From: Aquila chrysaetos chrysaetos
Lineage: Eukaryota; Chordata; Aves; Accipitriformes; Accipitridae
Assembly (NCBI RefSeq): GCF_900496995.4
Contig: NC_044014.1
Location: 14,658,501-14,722,500, forward strand
Direction of reading: 5' to 3'
Length of the DNA: 64,000 nt
The notes beneath the pieces are model-generated. The model did no database searches and was not told the origin of the DNA. It worked only from the letters and a program-made list of their open reading frames with translations. Each line of letters begins with the position of its first letter. The stretch's first letter is position 1. Below, one piece after another: positions 51,321 to 63,600 of this stretch. The position numbers and the translations under genes were made by a program.

Positions 51321-54300
51321 CAAGTTAAGCACAAGCACGCAAGCTAGCTCTTTTTAAATGCAGCCTGTGCATCACCTTGTGTTGCCCCAAGAAAAGGCGT
51401 TTCCGCACCGTTTAGGGGCTTTGCTCTGCTGCTCCCTTCCCTCCCCCCAGCTCTCGTCCCTCTGGGTGCAAACAGCCCTAGCTCCCCGTTTTTAAAGCCC
51501 CTGCTCTACTGCACCGGAGTGTGACACGGTGATGCTTCTTCATAACTCTATGCCTGACTCAAAAACGCAGTCATTTTTGCTTAAAGCCTCAAGTAAAAAA
51601 AAAAATTTCTGGGGAAAAAAATTGTGAAATTTCCTACTAAATTTCTCTTTCTACCTTTACAAACTTCTTCCCTTCCTGACATGCAAATTAGAGAAATACA
51701 GGATCACTCCATACAAAAGATCTGTGGCATTAATCAGTTTGCCTCTATGGAACTCACACATCATTGTCTGTGCATTCCAGAAGTACTAAATTCAACCACG
51801 ATCACGGTCACTACAGGTAGATTCGTGTTATATAACAATGTATCTGTAGTGTTTTAAGAAATCTGTGCTATGGGTTACATCTTGAAAATTCAAGAGTCCT
51901 TATCTAGTACCCCAAATGGTTACTGCCTAAATTGCTAGTAAAAGTCAACAGAAAATTGACTTCATATATGATGTGTTGTTGACTTTCAACATGGAACAAC
52001 TTGTAATGAGATATGGAGACAGAATCAGGAGGTTATTTTATAAAGCCGCATTTCCTATGGTTATATCAAACAAGATTTTATTATCTTATGGTCATTTCAA
52101 CATGATAGCCAGAAGAGTGACAGTAAACCAACCTGTGCATGGGATTTGAGCACTGGCAACCAACATCTGCAAGTCAAGTGCTCGTGCACCTGCTAACCAA
52201 GAGCATCTCTGGACAGTGGCAAAAAATAGGTGGCAGAATCAGCTTTTAGCTGTGACTTACCTGAGGGTCTTTGGTGAATTAGCAACACAGTACAGACAGA
52301 AGTTTTGGCTTAAAAGCCATGAATCCAGCTATTGAAGGACTTGGTGTGCTTCCTGGAATAGTCACGCCGGACAAGGACTGTGTCAGCCCCGAACCCCAGT
52401 GGCTGCAGAGGCCCAGGGTGACACCACTGAGATGTGCTTCATCACTCAACCTCATTTCCTTTTAAACACCTAAATAGTTTCTATGACATCTCTGCAAACT
52501 AAGACAAACTGATCTCAGAAGAAAAGTTTGTTATCAGCAATTTTCAGCCTGTGAACTGCGGACTCCCCAGGGCTGGAGCTGGATTTTAAGAGTCTGAGAA
52601 AAGTAACAAGAAAAGCTAGTTAAATGTCAGCAGCCTTTAAATCTGCTATCTGGGACCTGCACCTCTGCTGGAAGATATGCAGGCGTTAGCAAATCAGAGA
52701 AAGTCTGAAAATCACTGAGCCAGGATATTAAGAGATCAGCCTGATTCCCTAATTCTCCACCTTATTCCCTAATTCACTCTCAAGATGAGAAGAGACTCTA
52801 TCGCACATGATCTCACTACAGCATCAGCTCCAAGCCAAGCAGATAAATGGCCTTGCAAAAATCTCTCTCAGTCAGAAATGGTGTGAATTAGGTCAAGGTT
52901 GGGATAATGCAGAGATCAGGAAACAGGCCTTCCACATAAGCCAAAAAGCTAAGTACTAATGGCCAGGAAAGCAATATATAATGAGCTCTTAAGAAGAACA
53001 ACACATATCTAAGCCATATATTTCCTCACTGGCAGTCAGCTGCATGTTGGTGCTTTAATGAAGTTACAAGGCAGAACACAGGAGTATCTAATCTTCAGAG
53101 AACATTATTAGTGAGGACAAACTACATTTCACAATGCTGCCATTATTTTTGCTAGCATCTCATTAATCATTTAATGGTCATTACTCATTAATTTCTCAGT
53201 GTGGGCATTGTACTCAGCTGTGCAAAAATACTCAGATTCAGGTGGTCCCTGCCCCACGGAGCCAACAGTGGTTTAATTTGTCTCTGCTGCTAGTGGCCAT
53301 CAGGAGTTTGTGTAGTGTTTGGAGGGAGGAAATACTGCTTATGTCCTTCTTCACGGGCAGTTGAAATGGAAGGTGACTTCTGCTGTGATAAATTGAAGAT
53401 GCTGAAAGATTTCTAGGCAGTGAGGGGTAAAATCCTCTGCCGGCTTTGCAGAGAAAGAAGGCAATGATGCTGCTCTGCTGTCCTCAGATACCAGTGGGAG
53501 ACTGGTCCCCAAACTGTCTAAAAAAGGTAGTAGAAAATAAAGCTCAGTTGCAACCTGCTGGTCAAGTATAGACAGGCTCTCAGGGGTGTCTACCTGTGTG
53601 CCCAAGGGTTAGCAACCGGCCCACCTGAAGTACAGAGGAACAAGATATTGGTCTGCAGGCACTGATGTTGGTAAAGGTGATTTATAGTGTTAATGGCCTT
53701 CACTTAAACACAAGATGACATATTTCCTCTAAGCCTTGAAAAAGCATGAACCCTTGTCCTCTGAATAAACATGGCCAGGTGGAAGGGGTTTTCTGATTCA
53801 CCAGCTGAGAGGTGCTGAAAACAGAAACTGGACCACAGTCCCCCCGTGGTGACCTTGGAGAACGTAGCTGCTCTCATGCCACACGGATGCAGTGTTTCAC
53901 TCATCCTCCCAGCACCCGGTGTGGGAATCCATGTGGATCCACACTTAACCCCATAAAGGGGAACTGAGGTGAGGAACACATGTTCCTCTGTACCTGCTCC
54001 TTGTGGCCATACAGTGCTTGTTTTAACCAAACACTATGTGGAAGTGGCATCCCTGTGTGGCAATTAATGAGCCAAGAAATTAGGAAGGAAGAGACATTCA
54101 GAGCTAAATTAATTTCATAGCCATCTCCTGCAGTCCGAGAACGTGCTGGGCTAGTTCTGCATCCCAGTTTGTCCCAGGGTATCTTCACGGCTGGCAACAG
54201 AGGCACAAAAAGGAGTGGGGCAATAACTCAGCCTCCTGTGGTGCTGGTGGGGGGACCCTGACTGCAGCACCCACTCAGAGTGGGACAGTCACCACTGTGA

Positions 54301-56069
54301 CCTCGAGACAGGTGTCAGAGTTGCTGTGCCTTTGCAGATCAATTGCACAGCCCCCCTTTTTTAACAGGGGAAAAGAAGTCCTTTTTTTTGTGCCCTTACA
54401 TCATCTCAGGAGCAGCTGACCACCCATGTAACAGTTTTCTAAAAATATTTTGCCTGAGGCAGACATTCAGGGCAGAAGAAATTTCAGTCTGGGTAATTAA
54501 ATAATTTGTCAAAGTTATAAACAACTGCAAACAGCTCCTAATGAGGTAGCCCATCATCTCCCACACCATGGGCCAGGAGCTCTCCCGCCGGAGCCCTGTG
54601 GGCCCTTCCCCGCTGCCGGGACAAGTGCTTGTGGCAATGGCCTGTTTCCAGCAGAGCAAGCTTCGGGATGGGTGAAACGTCTGCTCCTGGACACCGGCTT
54701 TCCTGGGGAAAGAGGGTCCAGTCCCAGCATAGAAAAGGGAGACCAAAGTGTGACAAAGCAACTCATACCTGAGCCAACAGTGAGCGTGGAGCTGGTGGCA
54801 CAGACCAAGGGCGCAGCCCCAGACACACTGGACCTGTGCTGCTGGCTCTCTGCTCCCCACCTAAATATACGTATAAGGGCTTGCTTTGGATATGTACACA
54901 GCCCGAAGGTATGCATGCTGCGTGCACAGCATCAGGGCTGCTGCAGCACCACAGGCTCACGCACAAAGGTGACCATACGGTTCTGCCGAATTCGTCCTAC
55001 TTTAAATGACCAACTCAAATTTTGGTGATGAAATCATCCTTTTCCCCATAGCAAGAGGGACTGATGGCTGTGCTGCACCAAAAGGGCTCTCACCTATAGG
55101 GTGAGGGTTTCCCGCACCTGTACCCACCACCCTCTCCATCATCCCAAGCAAAAAGCCTACAGCTAGGATTTTACTCCCCTAAAGGAGCAGAGAGGGGTGT
55201 CCCCCTCCCTATCCCTGTGTTCCGCAGTGCTGAGGCAAAAGCAAAGGGTTGTCCAACATGGATGTCCAAAAGATGTGCTGAGGAACACCAGCTTCCAGCG
55301 TGGTTTTGGAGATTTGCTGCCAAGGAGCAGCTACCTTCCTCTGAGGACGGTGCCCCTGTCCAACAGCCCTGGAGAGCTGCAGGCAGCCTCGCAGCAGGCT
55401 CGGAAGGGTGACTACGCTGGGGACATGGGGCAGGTCCCCTTGCTGGATGAGACAGATAATTTTAGTCCTTGTTTCCTCTTTGTTTCACCCTAAGACCTGA
55501 GTATTCAAATGTGCTTACTTTTGAGAATAATTTTGAACATTTGCCCATATCTAGCAATTTACTTACCTCAAGGGTCCTCTCTCTCTCTCCCCAGGAAGCT
55601 CCCAATGTCTTTTGCTGCAAATTAAGGAATATTCCCTTTCTTCTATGATTCAACAACTCCATGTCTCAGCTCTGACTTACTGGTGATATCCCAGATCACA
55701 ACAGAATGCAGTGATTACCCTGAGGCATCCTTTACAGACCTCTAACATCCAGGCCAGACGATTGCATTTGGGAGAAGTAAAATTCCCCTGTAGCTTATGC
55801 TGTCCAGAGGATGCTTCCTACTCTTTTTACATCTTATTTTCCTGAGCTGTGAGGAACTATTTAGCTTTTACTATGTTTTTGCCCAGGAGAGATGGAAAGG
55901 CAAAATGATTTCTCTAAAGTAATTGTTCTACAGAGAGTGCACAACACTTTCTGAACCTGAGTCAACACATAAATGCAAGCTGTTAAGTGAGAAACACAAT
56001 GAGCATTAAAGCAGTTAGGAGCCAAGACAGGCTGCACCCTGGAGAGAAATCACCTGTGGAGTTCAGCCA

Positions 56070-56141
56070 GGGGTCCTGATGCCCTGTAACAGCACAATGG
56101 GGTGGGGGTGGGGGTCCTGATGTCCTATAATGGCAAAATGG
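56070..56141. repeat. 41-bp imperfect tandem duplication
   Basis: GGGGTCCTGATG(C/T)CCTRTAA...GGCAAAATGG-like units start at 56070 and 56111, separated by a G-rich (GGTGGGG) spacer. They lie about 1.5 kb upstream of CALHM3. Confidence 0.7.
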
Positions 56142-57594
56142 AAACATTAGCTGATTAGCCGTGGGTTTTTATTGCTGAAGGATGAACATTAACAATCTTT
56201 TCCACTCGCAGGTAACGGATAAATATTATGGGTGGTGCAATTGTATTTCATTAAAGTAATAGTGAGAGCTGCTGTTTAGATCGGAGGAGATGACATTGCG
56301 GCCCTGTGAGTCAGCGTGTGTCGCGCATATGCTGTATGTGCCTGTGAGCAACTATAGGTACCCCTCCCCGCTGCTCCCTTTCAGTGTGATCCCATCAAGG
56401 CAACCAGCCCTGCAATGGGAGCCAGCATGGGCAGAAACCTCAGTGCTGGCAGCAAATGTACGTCGGTGGAGACGGTTCCTCTCTTTTTTAACAAAATAGG
56501 TAAACGTAACACACTTTTTTTTCCCATTTCCTGAATGTGTGTGGAAACCTGAGCTGAGAAGAAATCTGAAAATGTTTTCAGTTGAGAGCTGGGGAGAGGA
56601 AAATGATGTTGAATACATCAGAAAAAACCTGAGCGTCCTTGTGTGGCCATGAGCTGTATTCATATGTAAAAAAAACTTTTGAGAGGAAAAGAGGAATTGC
56701 CTCTGGGATATTTAAAATGGACAGAAGATGATAGTCCAGTCCCATGGGACAAATGAGCCAGCTGCTCTGATTGCACCATGCCCTCTGACAGGGAGCAAGA
56801 AGGAGCCCCAGTGCAAGGGCCTTGGATGTGGATGTAGGTATGGTACAAATGTCACGGGATGTGTATAACAAGTAGCCAAGAGCAGCCTTTGCCCTGAAGT
56901 GCCATTCCAGGCTTTGAAAGCTATCGATTCTCACAGCCTCCTGACTGAAGGGTTGGTCCTTTCAGCCCATTTTCATAGGGAAACCTGAGCTCACAGTTAT
57001 GTGGCATGCTCGAAGCCAGGCGTGCTCCCCCATGCCCTGCTCAGGGCTGGGGACCTGCTTCACCAAAAAGAAAGAGGGCGGCAGCAGTAACACAGATGAG
57101 CTCATTTCACTCGCCTGGTTTCTCCTGGCCAATGAATCGCTCAACAGCCTTCAATCAGTGGAGAGGGCAGCTCACAGGTATCCACTGATGGCTCTCCATT
57201 GGGAGGTAGCATCTCCAGGAGGGAGGGACCCAGCACTACCGGAGGCTGTCGCTGGTTGGCACATGGGACAGCCCTGAAAATGAAAAACAGGGTGGAAAAA
57301 ACAGCTGCTGGAGGCTGTATCCATCTGCTCACCTAGAAAAGCTACCAACTGCCCCAGAAGATAAGCAGTGGGTGAGAGACAGACCTGCGAAAGCCGTGTG
57401 CCAGTGGGGAAGCCCCAGCACAGGGTTTTCCCACTGCCACAGCAGCTCTCTTCCATCCCCACTCTCCTTCCCTGACCAAGTGGGGGCTGACCTGCGTCCT
57501 CCACCCCACGACAGCAGAAGGGGAGACAAAGGGAGACAGGCTGTGCCAAACAGCCCAAGGATTTCCCAGGAGGAGCACCCCTGGCCAAAAGAAC

Positions 57595-60495
57595 ATGATG
57601 GACCGTTTCCGGATGATCTTCCAGTACTTCCAGTCCAACTCGGAGTCTGTAATGAATGGGATCTGTGGGCTGTTAGCCCTGGCTAGCGTAAAGATATATA
57701 CTTGCTTTGACTTCAGCTGCCCCTGTCTGCCCTGGTACAACATGGCATATGGCTTGGGGATCATGTTCGTACCGCCCATCACCCTTTTCATCTGCGGCCT
57801 CATCCTCAACAGACAGTCCCTGGTGATGCTGGAGGAGTGGAGGCGACCACAGGGGCACAGAAAGAAGGACCTAGCTGTCATCAGGTGGGGTTTGCACCAG
57901 GAATGGTGTCCCTCCTTTCACCTCCCGCTTAGCTGTCTCACCTCCATAGCTTTGATCGTCCCGGTAAATAATTTTCTTCTATGCTCAGCTCCCGAGACCT
58001 TTCCCCATGAGCCTGGAGGGGCAGGGGCACGGTAAATGCATTTACAACAGCAGAAATGAAGGCAGAGCTTCATCCCATCCCAGCAAAGCAGGGCAGGAGT
58101 GCCTCAACACCAATGGCTGGATTTATGCTGCCACCCTGGGAAAGTGCATTGCTGCCTGCCCTGTTGTGTGTGCGCAGGGTTTCTCCTGGGGCTTACATGT
58201 GCAAAAAGATGAAGCATTTCCACTTAAATGTGCAGAAAGACGGGCATTTCCATCGCGGTCATTCTTTATCGATAGCCTTGTGGCTTCCCTCCCTTCAGTT
58301 GAGTTTTTACTGACACTATGGAAAGGAGGGGAGAATCACATTCGATCTGTTACATACAAAGTTTTACCCAGTGCACAGATTGGCAAAGAGTAGGGCAAGA
58401 AACAGTGCAGAGAAAAGTGATTTTCCAGGTAGAAACCGAGCTGATGAGAAAAGAAAGAGTGAATGCAGAAGACAAGGGAGAGCTGACAAGGATTTGTGCA
58501 TGGGAGACATAAGTATACAATTGCAGCAAGCATGTAATGAGAGGACCATGCACTGCATTGAATGCAGGCAGCACGCAGAGCACTGCCGAGCACCTGTACA
58601 GATTTCACTGGGAGGCAGCACCAACAAATTGATCCCAGAGCAGAAGAGGCATTAGCTGGAACAATGCTGGGGACAGTCCTGGGAGTCAGCTCCCTGGCTC
58701 TGGGAGGGCTGCTGGGCATAGGGCAGCCTGCACCCATCAAGGCTGTGGATGAGGAGAAAGCTCCCAGCATTTACCCACTCATTTCTTTCTCTTCTGCCCC
58801 AGGTACATGTGTTTCTCCATCATGCAGCGAGCCATGGTCGCCCCTGTCGTCTGGATTGTAGTCACCCTCCTGGATGGCAAATGCCTGATCTGCGCTTTCA
58901 GCAGCTCTGTGGATCCCGAGAAGTTTGTGGGCTTCGCCAACATCGGTCCGGTGCAGGTGCAGCAGCTGCTGGCCAAGGTGCCTTGCAAGGACGACGAGCT
59001 CATGAGGAATAACACGTCCCGCAAGGCAGTGTCCAGGTACCTGCGCTGCTGGTCCCAGGTAGGTCACTGCCAGCAGAGCCCCCCGTTGTCAGTGAGGTGC
59101 CTGGGGCACGTGTCATCTGCTCCCGCTCTTCCTTGATTTTTCATAGCTTCACCATGGTCAGGCTGGGAGCAAGACTGCTCTTTGGTTCTTTACGCCCCCA
59201 AATGTTGCAACCCTCAGTGATAATCTCCAGAGTCACTCAGGTAGGGAAAAGGAAGGAAATAAAGGATGGTTTAATTAAAAGAACTTTGTTTCTAGAAGAA
59301 CCAGCAGCTTCTAATCCCAGATAATAAAAAGCAGGTTGCAAGGCATATAGGTGTCTCCTAAGGCCCTGTCCAGTGTCAGAAGACCTTTCTAACTGCTAAC
59401 CTTCCAGATAGGACCTGCTGTTTTAAGAGCAGCGCAAGCTGAGACAGACTAAAGCAGCTTGCTCAGAAATGAAAGGAGAAAGGACACGATGGGGAGTGGA
59501 GCCCTGCCCGGCCCCTGCTTTTGGTACAGGAGTGCAGCTCAGAAATGAGGACCCGTGGAAAGGCATTGAAAACAAGCCCTTCCTTCTTACCAAAGGGAGC
59601 TGCATGTAGTCTGGGCTGTCTTCACCCTGCTACCAGGACTCCTGGGCCCTGGAGCCAGTGTAGGTGGCAGAGGAAGATCTCACTGGAGATAAGGGACCAC
59701 CAAAGGAGAGCACTGAAGTCCCCTTCCCCTGGGACGCTCCCGTGCTCAAAGCAAATGCCTGGCTGCTCCAGGCTAACTTTGCAAACAGTTATCCTACTAA
59801 ACTATTGATGCACAGATAAATGTCCTATATTCACTGGGAGGAGATTACACCAATCCTCTGAGTGCAGTTTGGGGGTGCTGGACTTCAGGGACAGATCAAG
59901 GACGGGAGTCCAGATATGCCACATCTCCCCTCCAGCCACACAAATTCCCTGTCTCTGTGATACAGGCAAGCAGCTCGTGCCTGTCCTTGTACTTGTCTTA
60001 CTCCTGTTCCGCTGCTTATTTCTTATCACCCAGGCACTTGGCTGGAGCATTTTGTTGATCCTTATTGTAGCAGTTTTCCTCGCCCGCTGGCTCAGACCTT
60101 GCTTCAACCAGGCCACCCTCCTGCAGGCACGTCACTGGAGCAACTACATTGACATCGAGCAAAAGATTTTTGAGGAAACCTGCTGTGAGCACAGCCGGCT
60201 CTTTGCTCACAAATGCATCCTCCATTTCTTCAAAAGCATGCGGCAAGAGATCAAACTGCACAGCTTCAGCTTGCCTAGGCAGGGAGAGGGGGCTGAAGGA
60301 GGGGAGGATCTTCTCCGGGGCATCACAGATCAGGACCAGGTGAATAAACTTCTGAAAATGTGGTACTATGAGAAACCTCCCCTGGATATCAGCCGGGTGA
60401 CCCAGAGGCACCCTCTGGAGCGAGAGAGATCCTCTCTGCCCTGGGCAGACAGTCCCAGTACCCCGTCCAAATTCCTCCAGCACACTGACGTGTAA
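57595..60495 (+). CDS. CALHM3: CALHM3, calcium homeostasis modulator 3 (complete, 3 exons, 335 aa)
   Basis: CALHM3 joins CALHM1 in the voltage-gated, non-selective plasma-membrane channel that releases ATP from type II taste cells. Exons are 57595-57884, 58803-59058 and 60034-60495 (stop TAA 60493-60495); all junctions are GT-AG, and 290+256+462 nt give 336 in-frame codons. The product starts MMDRFRMIFQYFQSNSESVM, close to mammalian CALHM3/CALHM1, and ends SKFLQHTDV as mammalian CALHM3 does. Four membrane segments fall near residues 18-37, 50-71, 98-120 and 183-202. The family cysteines C42, C44, C127 and C158 and the CALHM1-equivalent D121 are present. The SSSVDPEKF, AKVPCK and SRKAVSRYLRC stretches point to CALHM3 rather than CALHM1. 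The first ATG has A at -3, while the second (57598) has A at -3 and G at +4, so either could be used. The human protein is about 344 residues; no break is seen. Confidence 0.95.
57885..58802 (+). other. CALHM3: CALHM3 intron 1
   Basis: This 918-bp intron splits codon 97 (Arg, AG|G): donor GTGGGG at 57885 and acceptor TCTGCCCCAG ending at 58802. Apart from a pyrimidine-rich acceptor tract, I see no feature inside it. Open frames within it run into stops and resemble nothing. Confidence 0.9.
59059..60033 (+). other. CALHM3: CALHM3 intron 2
   Basis: This 975-bp intron lies between codons (phase 0), after Gln182: donor GTAGGT at 59059 and acceptor TTATCACCCAG ending at 60033. An open frame from 59869 runs through the acceptor into exon 3, but its upstream part does not resemble the family, whereas the spliced product does. 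Nothing else was recognised inside it. Confidence 0.9.
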
Positions 60496-60665
60496 AGGGG
60501 GCTTTGCTTTGCAGACGCTGAAGAGGCACTGCCATACCTCTGCACAAAGCAAGGACCAGCAGGTAGAAGACAGTGGTGCTCACATCTTCCTCCAAAACCC
60601 CAACCCCAAAGGCTCCAGGGCATGCCTAGCAAAACCTCCAAAATAAACAACCTCTGAAGATCCAA
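60496..60665 (+). other. CALHM3: CALHM3 3' UTR (inferred)
   Basis: The sequence from the stop codon to just past the first canonical polyadenylation hexamer. The end is inferred from the hexamer position; a longer 3' UTR is possible. Confidence 0.55.
60642..60647 (+). terminator. Polyadenylation signal AATAAA of CALHM3
   Basis: A canonical AATAAA lies 147 bp after the CALHM3 stop codon, the first one downstream. Cleavage would be expected 10-30 bp further on. Confidence 0.6.
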
Positions 60666-63600
60666 AGGTCCCAGACTCAGTCACTGTTAATGACATTTCT
60701 CAACCAAGGACTCTGCGTAGCACTTTTGTCATATTAAAGAGTCTGCAGCTCCTTACAGCTGTGATAAAACCCTTCTGGCTCAAGGAAGGATTTAACCAAG
60801 GCAGCAACATCTGGCTGCGTACGCAAACTGACTGGAGCAGGAGCTTCACAGAGGTGTGAGGAGCTCCTGCCCATTTCAGCGAAACCTGGTTCAGAGAGTT
60901 AGCAGTGCTGACACTGAAATGATTTAATTGGCAACTCTTTTAGTACCACACCAACATGTTTACTCAAAAAGGCAAAATCACCTCCTACGTCTTCCCATCT
61001 GCCAAGAGCTCTGGCTGCCCCCAGCCCAGCTGCCAAACTGTTCAGTCTCCCTCTAACAACCCATCAATACTTCCATGCATTTTCAAAACAAAATATGGCA
61101 ACGCACTAAAATTCATGGAGCAGCATACATTTAACTGAAGTTACCTCTGGATAAGTGTCCCTGGATTGGGTTGAATTTGCAGAAGGAAAAGGAGATGGAG
61201 GCTTTGCGTTACGTATCCAGAGCCACGGGACTGTGCTGGAGTTCAGGTGGCTGCTCTAAGCACTGGCTTTGGGCCATGGAAAGGACACACTGACTCTGCC
61301 TGAGAAGTCTGAACACAGATTTTAAACACTCCCCTGCTACATTTTAGTACAAACTGATCTATCCAGAGGATCATCCTTGCATCACCTAGTTGGGCATTTC
61401 CATCCTTAGTTTCAAAACTGTTTGAACGTAACCTTATCTCTGAGCCTTTAATGCTAATTACTTTGTTATCTGTCTTTTTCCAGCCCTTGTTGTAGATGGT
61501 GCAAACCATGGTGCCAGTTTGACTATTTCTGCCCAGCATTGCTGCTTGGATGCATTAAACTACTGCAGACTAACCCAGTACAGACACATATATTCCTCCA
61601 GGCTGAGGCTCACACTGATGCCTACTTTGTCCCTGGGAGTGAGGGGTGCAAAGTGGAGGGGCTGTGAGGAGGGGGGGTGAAGAAGAAATGTCTCCTTGGC
61701 CGTGCATGGATACATGGGGCAAGCAGGTCCTCCAGGAGGAAAGAAAAGGGTGGGAAAGAGACAAAGAAACCTGCCACCACCTTGTGACTAAATCCAAAAT
61801 GAGGGGTCAAATTGAAAACATATATTAATCCCCCAAATTAACTTATCGAGCTGCTGGGAGGTGCATCACCTGCTCCCCAGGATGTTTGTGTGCATGGGGT
61901 CAGGGAGGGAGGAGATGCTTGGCAAAGCACAGGGAGGCCAAATAACTCCATGGCCCACCCGTGGGCAGCTGCACCCTCTGCCAGCCGAGGCATGGCCAGG
62001 AGCTGCAGGGTGCAGAGGGATGGGCTGCAGAGCTTTTCTTATTTGCATAGCAAAATCAGCTCTGGCTGAATCCCTGAGCTCCCCTGGACATGGCCAGAGA
62101 GGGCACAAAGCCAACGGTGGCCTATGCTGGTTGGGAATAACACAGCAGTCTTCCCACCAGGAGCTCTTTAGGTCCAGGGAGATTCTGAGCTCTCTTTTGA
62201 AATCAGCATTGCACTTTGAATTTCATCTCTGGTTTACTTCTATCAGACACGACATCACAAATCTCAGCCTGAGACTCAGTTTGGACTCACCACTCCACAC
62301 TAGTCAAATCGGCTATTTTCCTAAGCAGCTCAGAGCAGAAGTCCGCAGCTCCCCTTTGCATCCTGCTTTTCATGTTCTCGGGTTTTAAGTCATCTCAGAG
62401 TGGCCACAAAATATGAAATGCAAAAAGGGGGAAGTGGAACAGCTTTGTTATCTCTATCGGGAGGAAGAAAACCAGAGGATTTAAGGGCGCTGCCATAGAC
62501 TTTTGCAGGTCTACAAAGGCTCACACGCTGCTGGGAGGGTCAGTCTTGTCATGAGTAGCTCCAGTTGGACAGGGCCATGGGTGTTCATCCCTCCCAGCCT
62601 CTCCAAGTTCCGTGCTGTGTTCCCCTTTGAAGCCAGAGAACTCTTTTCCATTGTGGAAAATGGTATCTGGCACCCCATGATGGGACAAGAGGCAACAGGC
62701 ACAAACCCCAAATGCAGGAAATTCCTTTTAAACAGAAGAAAACCCTTACTTACTTTAAGGGTGATGGAACAGTCTGCCCAGAGAGATTGTGGCACCTCCA
62801 TCCATGGAGATATTCACAACCCTATTAGATGTGTCCCTGAGCATGCTTTGAGCAGGGGGCATGGACCAGACAATCTCCAGATGTCCCTTCCCAGAAGCTC
62901 TGCTAGGAGTGTGTACCCTCCTGTGGAAGTGTGAGCAGAGAGGGTAGTTCACAAACTTTAGGAGCTCTCTGTCTCTTAGGGCTGGTCTGGTGCCTGACCT
63001 ACAGACATGTCTGACGTGCTCAGGGATCCTCACCTGCCAAGAACGTGTGAAACAGCAGGGCTGACTGCAAAGACAACTTCCCCAATCTCTTCCCAAACTC
63101 TCCTGATGGGAATTGTGACCGTTTTCATGTCCCTCCTCTCTATATCCTACATTGACTGGGACATGTAAAGCCCTCCCTGAGTCCCTGGCTTGGTGTCTGT
63201 CTTGGCATCCAGGTGCAGGACCCCACGCTGGGAGGGACTTGGGCATGTAGTATCTCTCCCAGGACCTGGTTTCCAAAGCACGAGCAGGCTGGGATCATGG
63301 AGGGAAGCACCAGCTCTGCCCTCTCTTGTGAATCCGTTGGAGTGAACTTTCTTTAGCAAGCTCACAAAAACAAGGTCCTCCCTGACAAGGCAACACAGAA
63401 GGAAAGACCCAGAAATTGGCTTCTACGGGCTCTGTTTTGAATCCCACTGACTTATTGTTGGCTTCAGTGATAACTGCCGGTGCTGTACACCAAGCAGGCT
63501 CAGACCCCTCATTCATGTTTAATGAAAGGTAGAGTTTTCCTGGAGATCAAAAAGCTCTCTGCTTTTTATGAGGTTGATTCATGCAGGCTTTGACGTGAAC

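Larger units (their letters stand above)
47470..57594. other. Intergenic DNA between the LTR and CALHM3
   Basis: Apart from the two CpG islands (50.15 and 51.19 kb), a G run and the 41-bp duplication at 56070, nothing is recognised. The CALHM3 5' UTR and promoter must lie in the last part of this interval, but no TATA box or other decisive core element is visible immediately upstream of 57595. Confidence 0.6.

Noticed and set aside
55573..55662. Pyrimidine tract CTCTCTCTCTCTCCCCAG looking like a splice acceptor
   Set aside because: The following plus-strand frame soon meets a stop and resembles nothing; no matching donor or known CALHM3 upstream exon supports it.
57342..57881. 179-codon minus-strand frame opposite CALHM3 exon 1
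   Set aside because: It is the antisense shadow of a conserved coding exon.
60016..60552. 178-codon minus-strand frame
   Set aside because: Antisense shadow of CALHM3 exon 3.
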